Below the pieces are notes generated by a model. The model made no database searches. It had not been told where the DNA came from and worked only from the letters and a program-made list of their open reading frames with translations. 64,000 bases of DNA, taken from Juglans regia. Lineage: Eukaryota > Streptophyta > Magnoliopsida > Fagales > Juglandaceae. The DNA lies in the NCBI RefSeq assembly GCF_001411555.2, contig NC_049907.1, forward strand, positions 8,192,243 through 8,256,242. Direction: 5' to 3'. Position numbers and translations under genes: made by a program. Shown here in pieces: positions 24,360 through 35,161 of this stretch (positions within the stretch are counted from its first letter, which is position 1; each line of letters begins with the position of its first letter).

Positions 24360-24620
24360 GTACTAATGTCTAACTTATTTATAATTTATTTCTACACTAG
24401 ACTTATTTATAGTGTCTAATTACATGTTATTATATTTTAGGAAACTAGTAGTAAGTGTTAACTTATTATACTAAACTTATTTCAATACTAGTTTCTAACT
24501 AGTGTCTAACTTATTTCTATACTTGATTATGTATGATAGTATGATGTTTACATATACTAAACTATTCTTAGTCTATTTATAAGTATAATACATTATAATA
24601 TTAGCTTATTCTTAGTCTAT
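24360..24620. repeat. Dispersed AT-rich repeat, inverted partner of 4890-5110
   Basis: AGTGTCTAACTTATTTCTA, TTGATTATGTATGATAG and TTAGTCTATTTATAAG occur in the same order as on the minus strand of the first copy. Near 24370-24510 a word like CTAACTTATT recurs several times, so the repeat has internal redundancy. Confidence 0.6.
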
Positions 24621-26239
24621 TGAATTACCTGGGATGGTTGATGGAGAACCTTTGTTCCCATAACCAAGTTTTGAAAGCAATCATTGGTCCCAACCTTTAA
24701 AAAAAAAAAAATGGAAATTTCAAGCATTAATATTTTATGCATAATAGTTACCAACAAACCAATATTCACTATCATATAACATTAAGATTACAATTAAACA
24801 AAACGGCAGGCACTCTTTATAAACAAAGGTTTGCTTCTTATTGTGAATTATTGTAATTGAATGATGATTGAAGCTTAAGCCGCATATATGAGTCAAGTAA
24901 AGTGCATAATCATCAGTATTTATGCTCAACTTAAATATGAAGCAACTGCCAAAAATGCCCCACACAAAATGAGCACTTTGTACTCTAATATTATGCTCAA
25001 ATGTTTTCTTATGATACCTACAAATGACTCTTTTAAACAAAAGTAAAGGTCCATGGCCACTATTATTCATAGATTCATAGATGTAAATGCAATTATTAAA
25101 CAAACTCAATGAGTCATGGTTTCATGTCATGATAATGTGAATTATCAATATTCAAAGGCTTTACACATGAAATATATTCATAATTTTGTCTGTTACAACA
25201 AGTAAATTGGATTTTAATACCAATCATCCTCTATTCATTCACAAAAAACCTAACAATATGCAAGCCAAAAGGGTAATTATTACTTGACCCGTTCCAAGCT
25301 TAAACTCAATTGGAGTCTCTTTCGAAGCTAAAGTTGAAAACAGTTTCACCTGTGAGCTGTGTTCCCTACAAATATAAGTGGCAAGTGGTAAGTATAATGC
25401 AAGTTTCAAAGTTATAATTTAACCATAGAGTAATTTTGAAATAAGCCCAACTAATTGTAGACCTTGCAATAAGAACCGAAAAATTTAGTATATGTAAACA
25501 TACGAGCATATACATATGTGAGTGCATAAGAAATAAACAAGTAAACGTTTCTCATTATACTAAAGTTCCAACAAATAAAATTTATTCTATTCACCAGACA
25601 AATCTGCTGAAAGTAAACCTCAGCCTCAGTTGTTCAACTCCACCAGTTCGTGGGACAATTAACTAACTCAAGTCCCACACAGTGGTGTCTTGCGTGGCTG
25701 GTTGGCCAAAGAGAGAGAAAAACGGAGGTTGTGGCCGAGACGTGAGATAAACAAAAAGGAGAGAGGCGTTAGGGCAAGGTCTCACAGCGTGGGTGGTTTG
25801 GGGTTGCTAACAGTGATGCAGCTATAAATGTCTACGTCGATAGCTAGAGGCAATGCTACTGCTACTTGTTGCAAGCATGGGTTGGGGGAGGAAGAAGAGG
25901 GATCAAAGAGGGGGGAAAAGAGAGAGCTTTGGGATGAGGGTAAGGCCAAGGGGAGAAGGGGTAATTGTTGTCGAAGAGCAAAGATGAAGGTGGGGCTGCA
26001 GATGGTGGTGTGGCACAGGGGAGGGTGAGAGAGAAATCGGGATAAGGAGCGGGGGACGACAATGGGAAGGAGAAAGGAAAAGAAAGAAGAGGAATGAGAG
26101 AAGGAGAATTAGGGTTTGAGAAACAGATCCTAACCCACTTTAATCGAAGGGTGGAAATAAGAGTTCGAGTGCATCGAATGGATTCTCGTACGGTGATCTA
26201 TCCGAACGGGAATAATTGTTATTTGCGAGGAAATTAAAA
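24621..26239. other. Gene-free stretch, purine-rich at its right end
   Basis: No gene recognised. From about 25700 to 26160 the plus strand is purine-rich (GGGGGAGGAAGAAGAGG and similar), which keeps frames open on both strands (25828-26028 and 25862-26062); neither product has a motif. Confidence 0.4.
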
Positions 26240-26930
26240 CTCATTGCTAATCATGTGGTCGTTCATTTGCAACGAATTAGAAAACTCATTGCAAATAAGT
26301 TGTCCCAACGATAGACCTTCATTACAAATAATTAATTACAACAAATTATTAAGCTCGTTGCAAGTGGTTTTTGTTACCCATTTTCAAAAAATTAGAAAAC
26401 TCGTTGCAAATTTATAAACTGCAATACCCTTTTGCAACGAATGTAGTGCCGCTGGTAATTATACATTTACTTGTTGTAATTGCAACGAAGGTATTTTAAT
26501 TGGTACTGCTAGAAATAATTTTTTGCAGTGAAAGCTAAGCCGCTGCTAATTTGTATAAATATTTCATAATATGTTTTGTGATGGAAGCTTCAAGCTTGTC
26601 GTTGCTAATACCATTTTATTTTTTGCAATGAACAAGTGTCGTTGCTAACTGAAGTTTGCCTTTTTGCAACGGAACTATTTGTCGTTACTATTTGAGAAAT
26701 TAATTTTTGCAACAGATACTTGTTGTTGGTAAGTGAGGAATTAATTTTTGCAATGAAAACTTGTCGTTGGTAATTTTATCTGTCTCTTTTGCAACAGAAT
26801 ATTGTCATTGCTATGGACATGAGGATTTGTTTTTTGCAACTGAAAGAAGTCATTGCTAATTGAGAAATTATTTTTTTGCAGTCGTTGTTAATTGAAGGGT
26901 CCCTTTTGTGACAAATAAATTTTTGTTTGT
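26240..26930. repeat. Array of degenerate GCAACGA / CGTTGC motifs, CACTA-like subterminal region
   Basis: Over about 700 bp there are more than a dozen spaced motifs of the form TTTTGCAACGAA, GTCGTTGCTAAT or close variants, in both orientations (for example 26268, 26305, 26430, 26490, 26590, 26640, 26700, 26755). Dense, degenerate, two-way subterminal repeats of this kind are typical of CACTA (En/Spm) element ends, where the transposase binds. A CACTACAAAAA end follows at 27027. No transposase is present. Confidence 0.55.
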
Positions 26931-27026
26931 ATTGTAATTAAAATCGTTGGAACTAAGTTATTATATCATTGGAAGAGATAGAAAATGACACTAATTTCTT
27001 GGCCAAAAATATGTTTGGAGGAGATC

Positions 27027-27155
27027 CACTACAAAAAAAAAAAAAAAAAGAGGCATTTAGGATAAATTATTCGTGACGAGAATGATCATTTGAGACAAAA
27101 ACATACTCATTTTAGCAGGAAATAACAGCCAACAAATAAATTGTTGCTTGTAGTG
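27027..27155. mobile_element. Miniature CACTA-like element, 129 bp
   Basis: It begins CACTACAAAAA and ends CTTGTAGTG, the inverted ends expected of CACTA elements, with an A17 tract just inside the left end. The flanking 3-bp target duplication is not visible (ATC before, AGA after), so either one end belongs to another element or the duplication has decayed. Confidence 0.5.
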
Positions 27156-27850
27156 AGAGAAGATCGATGAGTTTTAAAATGATCAGTTTCATGTATGAAA
27201 GTGTGGAGATCACTCTTGGAATTAGATTAGTAAACAAAAACCATCATTTCAAGTTCTTACTTGAACTTGAAGGTCTCAAATAGGAGAAAGAAAAATATAT
27301 AGAATATATGGACTACTTTACACCTTTTTTTACTGTGTACACAGACAAATTTAGAAGTACTTTTTGAATATTTTCATCTTCCAAAAGAGGAAGTTATCAT
27401 CCACGTCCTCGTTGCGTATATATGATATCATGTGCGTAATGTATTTGTATCTCTTATAATATATACTTACTACTTGCATTATTTAAAGAATATTATAAGT
27501 TTTTTAGTCAAAATAAAAGCTCGACCAGATCATCATATCAATCGGGTCGCATAGGTTGGTTAAAGCAATTCTAATCTATAACCTTTCAGTTTATCTTATC
27601 TAATCGCTCTTTATGCTCATTACCCTATCAAATAGATCATATATATTTCATCCATAACATTAAGATCAGGTCGAGACTCAAAAGGGCCCCATCTATTAAT
27701 TTATTTGATTCTTTTTCTTTATTTTATTAATAATGGTCCTTCAAAATCATCCCACTAGTGTGATTATTAAGTAGTAGTACTTAGCTCCCCTTTAATTATT
27801 AAGTTTGATTTCAAGCATTTAAGAATATATTTTTTTAAGTTTCTATTCGG
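27156..27850. other. Gene-free stretch
   Basis: Nothing recognised. Confidence 0.4.
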
Positions 27851-28085
27851 ATTGTGGAATTTTTTTTTTTTTTTTATAGGAAATAGACGTTATTTCATTC
27901 ATGAAATCGAAGTTATAGCTGTGACTAGTCAATACAGAGAAAAAACTCAAATTACAAGCCAAACTACTCATATGTGGGGAGCTTCTCCGTATACAAATTT
28001 CTTTGCGACAGACACTGTCTTAACTTTTAGGAACTCTCTACTGACAACTGGTTTTTCTGAGAATACCATTCTCTATAAAAAAAAT
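27851..28085 (-). mobile_element. Retroposon 3' fragment with poly(A) tail
   Basis: Read on the minus strand, the segment ends CATGAATGAAATAACGTCT, then TTTCCTAT and about 18 A residues (the T tract at 27859-27878). This is the 3' end of a LINE or SINE. No coding sequence remains; the 118-codon plus-strand frame here is antisense. Confidence 0.5.
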
Positions 28086-28109
28086 ATATATATATATAGA
28101 GATAACCAT

Positions 28110-28235
28110 CCCCCTTCGAAGGAGGAAAATGACACAACCACCCCCATCCTCCAAAGGAGGAGAAGGACAAACCACCCTCATCCTCCTCCTTTGGAGGAGA
28201 AGGACTAGACCACCATCATCCTCAAAAAGAGGTGG
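28110..28235. repeat. Short tandem repeat with CCTCC/GGAGG words
   Basis: Three imperfect units of about 35-40 bp, each with a CATCCTC word followed by GGAGGAGAAGGAC. The CCTCC...GGAGG pairs could form small hairpins. Confidence 0.6.
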
Positions 28236-29354
28236 AGATTCTCTTGCTATGGACCAAAGTCTAATAGCCTATTTATTTTATTTCCTAACACAAACAAATA
28301 TCAAAACTACAGACACTTAAAAACACTGCAAAAAAAATGAAAAAACACTGGCCAAACGGCTAAAGTGGCATGTGTCTTACATGCGCCACTCTAAGAGGAT
28401 GTCGGATAGTCGATCTTAAGGATACCAAAGTCGTTGGCCCCAAAATCACTGCGCATGGTAGCATCGCAAGCCTTCTCGCAGTGGCGCATGGAAGCCACGC
28501 GTTCGCAATGACCCACACGTGTGTGCTACGTGTCGCTCCTTTTTGCGCCGTATTTCGTGGTCTTGAAGATCGGCAGTTGATGAAACTCATGGTGGGGCAC
28601 GTGTAGTACGTTGGTCATCGAAAAACCAAAGGTGGGCATTTCTCCTTTATTTGACTTGAAAAAAAAAACAAAACAAAATAGAGAAAACAAACATGGGAAG
28701 AAGAAGGGGAGGAGACACTGGGCTGGAAGGAGAACCACCCCTCCCCAAAGCTGATTTTGGGGTAAGAAAGAGGTTGGAGGTTCTCTCTCTAGAAGAATTC
28801 TAGGGCCGGCTATCGTGAGAGAGTGACATATGAACTATATATGTATATATATAATGTATTGGTGTTTTTATTTTTCTTTTTAATAATGAAATCGGATTCC
28901 TTTTTTTTTCTTAATTTTTTCAGGTGTTGCAGCATATGAGCCTTGAAAAAAACGTGTTAAGAGTTTTTATTAAGAGTTTTTTCTATTTATAAACTGGTGC
29001 ATAAGACATATAATTTAAACCGGCCTATAAATAAAACTTTTCTTTTGCTCAAGTACATTTGGTATAATATATATTGAAAAAGAATACCCATAATCCATCG
29101 AACTCTTTATCAGATTCCCCATATCCTACACAAATTCTAGGAGGATTAGCTCTAAGATTTGTAGATAAGTGGATGTGCAAGACCAACTTGATGTTGACTA
29201 AATGAAAAGTAGGGCATGCATCGAGTTAAATAAACTGATTTCCATATCTAAAACCTTCTTAAAAATCCTGCTTTCCTTTTGCAGAATGATTCGCATAAGA
29301 TCTCTCCATCTTTATCAACTTAATTTTAATTAATCATTTTTAATCTGTGCTTAG
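28236..29354. other. Gene-free stretch
   Basis: Positions 28340-28600 are unusually GC-rich for this window, with mirrored words GTGGCATGTGTC and GCGCATGG, and open frames on both strands. It may be a transposon relic, but no ends could be set. The rest is plain AT-rich DNA. Confidence 0.4.
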
Positions 29355-29684
29355 TGTTGAGGAAAAATCTCATATTGTTTATGAACAAAGTCTTGGGCAT
29401 GTTTATAAGGAATGAGTAATTCTCTCTTGAAAAATCGGTTTTATGATATGAGTTAGGCACATGTATTTTTCATGGTATCAGAGCTGCCACAGGACGAATT
29501 GGGGCCCACACTACTTACCCTGTGACAATAATTAGGAAAAATATTGGCCAGCGCATGAGGAAAAGTGTTGAGGAATAATCTCACATTGCCTATGGATAAG
29601 GTTTTGGGCATATTTATAAAGAATGAACAATCCTCTCTTAAAAATCCGATTTTATGATATGAGTTAGACTCATGAATTTCCTCA
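29355..29684 (+). mobile_element. TRIM (terminal-repeat retrotransposon in miniature), complete, 330 bp
   Basis: Two direct repeats, 29355-29472 (118 bp) and 29566-29684 (119 bp), both start TGTTGAGGAA and end CA. Directly after the first repeat is TGGTATCAGAGC (29473-29484), the primer binding site complementary to initiator tRNA-Met. Directly before the second is a purine tract GAGGAAAAG (29557-29565). The 5-bp target duplication CTTAG flanks the element at 29350-29354 and 29685-29689. There is no coding sequence, so it would need Copia or Gypsy proteins in trans. The repeats differ by roughly a quarter of positions by eye, so the insertion is old. Confidence 0.92.
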
Positions 29685-29689
29685 CTTAG

Positions 29690-30711
29690 TTGTTTCAAAG
29701 CTCATTGTAAATGTGTTTTTAAGCTTGATTTTCCATCCATCAATATCTTTAATGCATCCCCCTCTATCTGTAATGTGTGCAGTCCATTTCTCTCAATTTC
29801 TTAAACAATTAAAGCTTGAGAAGATAAAACTAGAAAGGATTTTGTTAAGTTCTTGTTTGAATTTGAATATCCTAAGTAGAAGAGAGACAATCATATAAAA
29901 TGGATTTCTTATATTAAATATTTTAACACCAAACTATAATTTTGTAAGGATTTATGAAAATCTATATTTCACAATATTGAATTTGGTAATATAATATGAG
30001 ACGTTGAACATACATATTTCTATAGCTATTTGTTAGAAATTTGAGATCTAAAGAAGGAACACGCTAACAACTCTATCTCAAAGGGTCTCGATCTGGATAG
30101 TTAGAGGCACAAATTATGTTGTAGGTAAAAATAATTAATCCTCTCATTAGTTAAATAAGTTTTCTAGCCATCATGAAAATCATAAGGGCATTTTGGTCCC
30201 ATTCTAATTCATAATTTTAATCTTTTAATCAATTTAGACCTATATAAACTCATAGCTTCAATAGCGTATATGAGTACGTGTGACACTTGAAAGAATTAAA
30301 AATCTAAAATTATTATATTTATTATATATGAATTGTTAGAACATATTAAATATTGAGCAATGCTACGTACAGTCTCTATTTGGAGATTGCAATGCAAGCC
30401 TAGGCAATTTTATCTTTGAAATTTTTTAAAATTACAAAAATATCTCTCTTAAAATAATAATTTTTCTCATTTAATAAAGGGTATACACATACATTCCCCA
30501 AGTGGGGACTGCAAATATAATTTCTTTTAAATATTTGACAAATACTATTATCTTATGATAAATGATATAGCCACAAACTAACATAATTTCATATAATACA
30601 CTAGATCTATTTTATAATAAAAAAAAATTACAATTTAACAAATCATATCAAATCACGTCAATTTATAAATTTAGTTTTATGTAATAGCTAAAATATTTCT
30701 CATATTTTATA
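29690..30711. other. Gene-free stretch with a MITE-like segment
   Basis: Positions 30360-30525 have a roughly palindromic pair (CAGTCTCTATTTGGAGATTG near 30380, CCCCAAGTGGGGACTGCAA near 30500) and may be a small MITE. Nothing else recognised. Confidence 0.4.
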
Positions 30712-31015
30712 TAGGATTTTACTATACATCAGCCACTATTCATCTCCATATTCCATACCAGACAACTTTTTTTTTATAAGGTGTGAGGTGTTTTTCATAA
30801 AGTATAGGGTGTGGGATAGTGAATAGTAGTTGATGAGAAAATTTATTTTTTTATAAAATATTTCTCTCATTTTATTTAGGATTTTACTATACATCAGCTA
30901 CTATTCATTTCTACACTCCATGTCTGACAACTTTTTTTTTTATAGAATGTGAGGTGTTTTTTATAAAATATAGAATGTGAGATAGTAAATAATGACTTAT
31001 GAAAAAATTTATTTT
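30712..31015. mobile_element. Two adjacent MITE copies, family C
   Basis: Two units of about 140-150 bp, from 30714 and 30879, share TAGGATTTTACTATACATCA at the left, GACAACTTTTTTTT in the middle, and ATAGT(G/A)AATA(G/A)T near the right. Within each unit ACTATTCAT on the left pairs with GTGAATAGTAGTTGATG on the right, giving a foldback. The tandem arrangement is either a duplication or two insertions. Confidence 0.65.
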
Positions 31016-32416
31016 TGTATATATCCATCAGTCTTGCTGCAAAGATATCACATTTAAATCAGAATTAAAAAGAATATTGATCCAACAAAACCTGCACAAC
31101 CAAGATAAGTCATTCGAAGAGGTTTCCTTCTGGTTTATTAATGGCTAATTTTTGTGTATCTTATTACAGGTATAAAAAGCAGCAAAGGGGTTGTTCCATC
31201 ACATGGCTTCTCTCTCTCTGCTGTCTGCTGTAGCTCTTAATTCGGCAGAAAAGCAAAATAAAAATGTATATTCAGTACCAGGGCTTAGATTCTACTGCTG
31301 ACAATGTTACCTCGTTTTAAGAAACATTGGCAATGATATGAACAATCAATGCCTTACTGTAAAAAGGAAAAACAATCAATGCCTTACTGTAAAAAGGATA
31401 GAGATATCATTAGTTAGTGAGAGAAATGATATTTATAATTATAAATGTATAAATATTGTATAATTATTTTAAAAAAATAAATAAATATAAAAGTTATATA
31501 AAAATAAATTAATTTTTTAATAATAAATTATATTTTTTTTTTAAACGATTGTATAATATTTACATATTATACGATTATATGTAACATTAACATTAAACCT
31601 GGATCGTGTCAGTACCATTCAACAATAAACACGTCACATTTGATAGGAAGTCATGTTAACTAGAAAATTGATTGCATAAAAATAAATATATAAAATGACT
31701 TAATTTTAGATCTATTTTATTATTAAAATAATTTTATAATCTGACATAATGCATAAAGCTACATCACTTTACGAGTTTACTTTTATATAATCTATTTATA
31801 GTTAAAGTATTTCTCATTCAGAAATCTATCATGGGGCTAATTATGTTTAGTGTTATGGTTATCACAATTCATTTGACATATAACATGACAGATGTTACTT
31901 TGTTGTGAAATTACTAACATAGTAATCCTAGATATAGTTATGAGTTATGCAAATGATGCACACTCCTTTTGAAAAAGAAAAGTCTAACATTAAAAACTTC
32001 ATTTTTTTTATATAAATCTTATATTTATCTTTTTTTTTTCAAAATGAGTGTACATGTTTGCGTATTCTATAACTGCAAATATCATTTCTCTTACTAACAT
32101 GGTTTTGTTTTAATATTGTGATAAACCTAAGCAGTAGAAAAATATTGACAATGTCTAAATTGTTGTCACCAAAGAAGTACTAAAAAACTTGATCTTTGAT
32201 CATTTGACAAATTATATGGTGCATTTAGGACTAAGATCCTCTTATGATTGTTGTGAAAAAACATATAAAACCAATAATTAGGAGAAATAAACCAAATGCA
32301 TTCCATAATATTTATAATTATTTGTAAATATCTCTTCAACAGCAATGCAATTTTGTTGTTCACCCATGGTTGTTTTTTATGGTAATTCAATATAAATTGA
32401 AAAACTTCAAGATTTT
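31016..32416. other. Gene-free stretch with a 28-bp tandem duplication
   Basis: AACAATCAATGCCTTACTGT followed by AAAAAGGA occurs twice in tandem at about 31340-31400. A 32-codon ATG frame at 31204 reads MASLSLLSAVALNSAEKQ; it is too short to judge. Confidence 0.5.
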
Positions 32417-32875
32417 GGCCTTGTTTGGTTTCACGTAGGGTTTGAACTAATCTCATCTAATCTCAACATGCAAATCCTATTCAAATACAAATATTTTTCA
32501 ATTTCAAATTTTTAAATTTTCAACGTCTTCATCTAATTATTGTAACTTTCTCAAACTTTCAAACAAAATACAAAAAATAATTTAACTTTTTTAAATTCTA
32601 ACATAAAAATTATATTATAACAATATTTTAACTTTATAATATTTTTATTCAATTTTTTTCCTCTTATTTTTCAAAATCCTATAAAACATCTCAAACTATT
32701 TTATTATTATTTATAAATTATTTCATTACAAATTTTTCATTTCCAACCCGTTTGGATACAAAAATGAGATGAAACTATCTCATTTCATTTTATTTCATCT
32801 TATTTAATTTTAATTAATAATTTTATTATAATTTACAAAACATCTCATCTAATATCCTATCATCATACTGGTGTA
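32417..32875. mobile_element. MITE, family A, nested or double copy
   Basis: Family A words appear twice: GGCCTTGTTTGGTTTC with AATCTCATCTAATCTCAAC from 32417, then CCCGTTTGGATAC with AAAATGAGATGAAAC from 32745. The second looks truncated. Boundaries are approximate. Confidence 0.5.
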
Positions 32876-33950
32876 ATCCTTGAAAATGATTCGAGTGGTA
32901 TCATTAAAATCAGATCAGCTTGACATATTAAATCAACTGACACGGACCAGATCCGAAAAAACCGTCATTTGCCTGCCCCCATACCTCAATATTCCACAAT
33001 TGCCAACAGCCCAACATCACATTATTTTTCTATAAAACTAACAAAAATAAATGAATAAATACTCTGTTCGATTATTCAGTACCCATCTATACTCACAACA
33101 CTTGCCAATTATTTAACTTTGGGTTGTGCAGAATTATTTAATCTTGAGAGAAAAATATAAACTTTAATAGTTCATAATCATATTAATTATAAACTTATTA
33201 AGTAACATTAATGGAGTAATAATTCTGTCCATTGAGGATGATTTTTCAAAATCATATAGACATTCTAAGAATTTATTTACTTATTTTTGGTTTTGAATAG
33301 ATATATCTAAGAATTTAGTCCAAAAATAACTAATTTTCATAAATTTCTTGAAATTAATTGATCACATCCTGAGTTATGATAGGGTGTTACCCGCATGGTG
33401 CGGAACCAGGTGAAAACATTGATTAACGTGAGATCTAGATACTGTATTTAACTCTTCCTTGATCAAAAGAAACATAATATTTGTAATTTATTAATTTTTT
33501 ATTTTTAAATTCTATTATCAACTTGGTGTGTAGAGTATATATAATAAAATATTTATATGACATAATTTAATATAAAAAATAAATTTTAAATTTTATAAAT
33601 TAAATCTTACTATTTAGATTATGAATGGTATACAAGCCAAACTTATATGAGAATAATTAATAAATTTGAGAATCTATGACACTATTTGCATGTTCATGTC
33701 ATATCAAATAAAAGAATAGAAGAAAATCCACAGAAATAATTTTCCTACAATATAAGACCGTTTGTTTCATGAGAAAAATTCAAGAACTGTTTGGAATCTG
33801 AATTACAACTAAAAAGAAAAATCAACCGACTCTTTGTGAGAGCAAAAATCAATAACAAAAGAAATTCTAAATTCTCTAATTTCTTTTATTTTTTTGAATA
33901 TTACCATTTTCTCATGCATAGATGTATATTTACATTACAAAATGTTCAAT
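32876..33950. other. Downstream flank of the RING-H2 gene
   Basis: No other gene. The proximal 100-200 bp presumably holds the 3' UTR of the minus-strand RING-H2 gene. Confidence 0.4.
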
Positions 33951-34502
33951 TCAATGACCCCCACCGTACAAGAAACCCTCGAACCGGACTGTATCATGAC
34001 TGTACTCACTGTAAGGATCAGGCACACCGGAAGCAGCCCAAAGCCGTTGATTGATTAACTCATCGTTCATCTCCTCAGGCACAAACTGGGTCCTACACAG
34101 AGGACAGGTTTTCTGATCATGGTCCATCCATCGGTCCAGACAAGTCCGGTGGAAAATGTGCCCGCAATTCCTCAACCGTCTGATATCTTCCCCTCCCTCG
34201 AACTCGTACAGACAAACCGCACAGCTTTCCGGCAGGTCCCCGGGACCGGCAGACTCCGCGAGGTCCTGGAACTTCATCACGGGCAGAAATTCCTGGATCA
34301 GGAGCGCGGACATATGTTTGGGTTTGTGTTCGGGCATCCGGGTCGCGTCGTCCGGCCAAATTGCGTCGGTTTCGAGGAAGTCCGAGAGACCCAAGAAGTG
34401 AAAGAGCGAGAAAATAAGATTTCTTATGAAACCCAGAAGGGAAAGTGCCTGGAGAAAGATGTTTGGTAAGAAAACCTCACTGTACCCGGCTGGGAAGCCC
34501 AT
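33951..34502 (-). CDS. RING-H2 E3 ubiquitin ligase, BRH1-like
   Basis: A single-exon gene of 183 residues. I start at the ATG at 34502 (MGFPAGYSEVFLP), which matches the family N-terminus; the frame is open 14 codons further upstream but has no ATG there. Residues 8-40 are hydrophobic (IFLQALSLLGFIRNLIFSLF) and likely anchor it in a membrane. The RING-H2 finger is complete: CAVC, then RNCGHIFHRTCLDRW, then CPLC, with the Cys/His spacing of the C3H2C3 class. The tail ends in a Gly-rich stretch. It would transfer ubiquitin from an E2 to substrates. N-terminus and finger resemble Arabidopsis BRH1 (brassinosteroid-responsive RING-H2) and its relatives; paralogue identity cannot be fixed from sequence alone. 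No defect seen. Confidence 0.92.
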   Translation of the reverse strand: MGFPAGYSEVFLPNIFLQALSLLGFIRNLIFSLFHFLGLSDFLETDAIWPDDATRMPEHKPKHMSALLIQEFLPVMKFQDLAESAGPGDLPESCAVCLYEFEGGEDIRRLRNCGHIFHRTCLDRWMDHDQKTCPLCRTQFVPEEMNDELINQRLWAASGVPDPYSEYSHDTVRFEGFLYGGGH

Positions 34503-34599
34503 GGAGCTAGCTCGGAGGTAGAAGAAAATGGACCTTTTTCTCAACGAGAGAGAACTTTAGCTAATTCGCTTCTGTGAGAGAGAGATTTTATAGAGTTTT

Positions 34600-34638
<39 letters not shown>

Positions 34639-35118
34639 TGGAACTTGGAAGCTTCTGTTTCAGCTGCGATAATAAGAAGCTACAATTACAGGCTGTGAGT
34701 TACGGGAGGAGAGTGATATGACTGATGATATGCACGTGGCGGAGAATGATTGGTGGAGTGAGTGAAGGAATCTGAAATTGGTTTGGTGAGTTTGGGGAAG
34801 GCTGCGTATGCCGCAGCTAGTACGGGTGTATTGAGTATTAGTTGAGAAATTAAAGTAGAACAGTAGAACGTAGAAAGCAGCCATTTCTTGTACAAAGAAA
34901 TAAAATAAAAAATAGAGGCAGCCAGCCATCATGGGCAGACTGTTTATAAACTCGTGCATCACGTGGTGTAATTGGGAAATTGTGAGGAAGTGGGTGCTAA
35001 TTAATCATAGCCTATCATCTTGGTAATCATCTCTAATTGAGTAATTGAACTTGTACAAAGGATTTGGTTAGGTTTGTGACATAATTTCCAAGTTGTTTCT
35101 TGGCTTCAAAGTTACAAA

Positions 35119-35121
<3 letters not shown>
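34503..35121 (-). promoter_or_regulatory. 5' leader and promoter region of the RING-H2 gene, with (GA)n
   Basis: Upstream of the start codon lies a (GA)n tract at about 34600-34634 (about 17 units), reading (CT)n on the coding strand, preceded by TTTATAGAG near 34588. CT-rich leaders are common in plant genes. No TATA box is assigned. Open frames at 34660-34962 have no motif. Confidence 0.5.

Positions 35122-35160
<39 letters not shown>
35122..35160. repeat. (TA)n microsatellite, Helitron target
   Basis: About 19 TA units, ending exactly at the CTAG of the adjacent Helitron. Confidence 0.9.

Positions 35161-35161
<1 letters not shown>

Noticed and set aside
25828..26062. Open frames in both directions in purine-rich DNA
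   Set aside because: Low-complexity composition explains them; no motif, no splice context.
28129..28606. Open frames around 28.1-28.6 kb, including a pair on opposite strands
   Set aside because: They mirror each other over the same DNA and contain no recognisable domain; part overlaps a short tandem repeat.
34117..34469. Plus- and minus-strand frames overlapping the RING-H2 gene
   Set aside because: They are shadows of the real gene in other frames.
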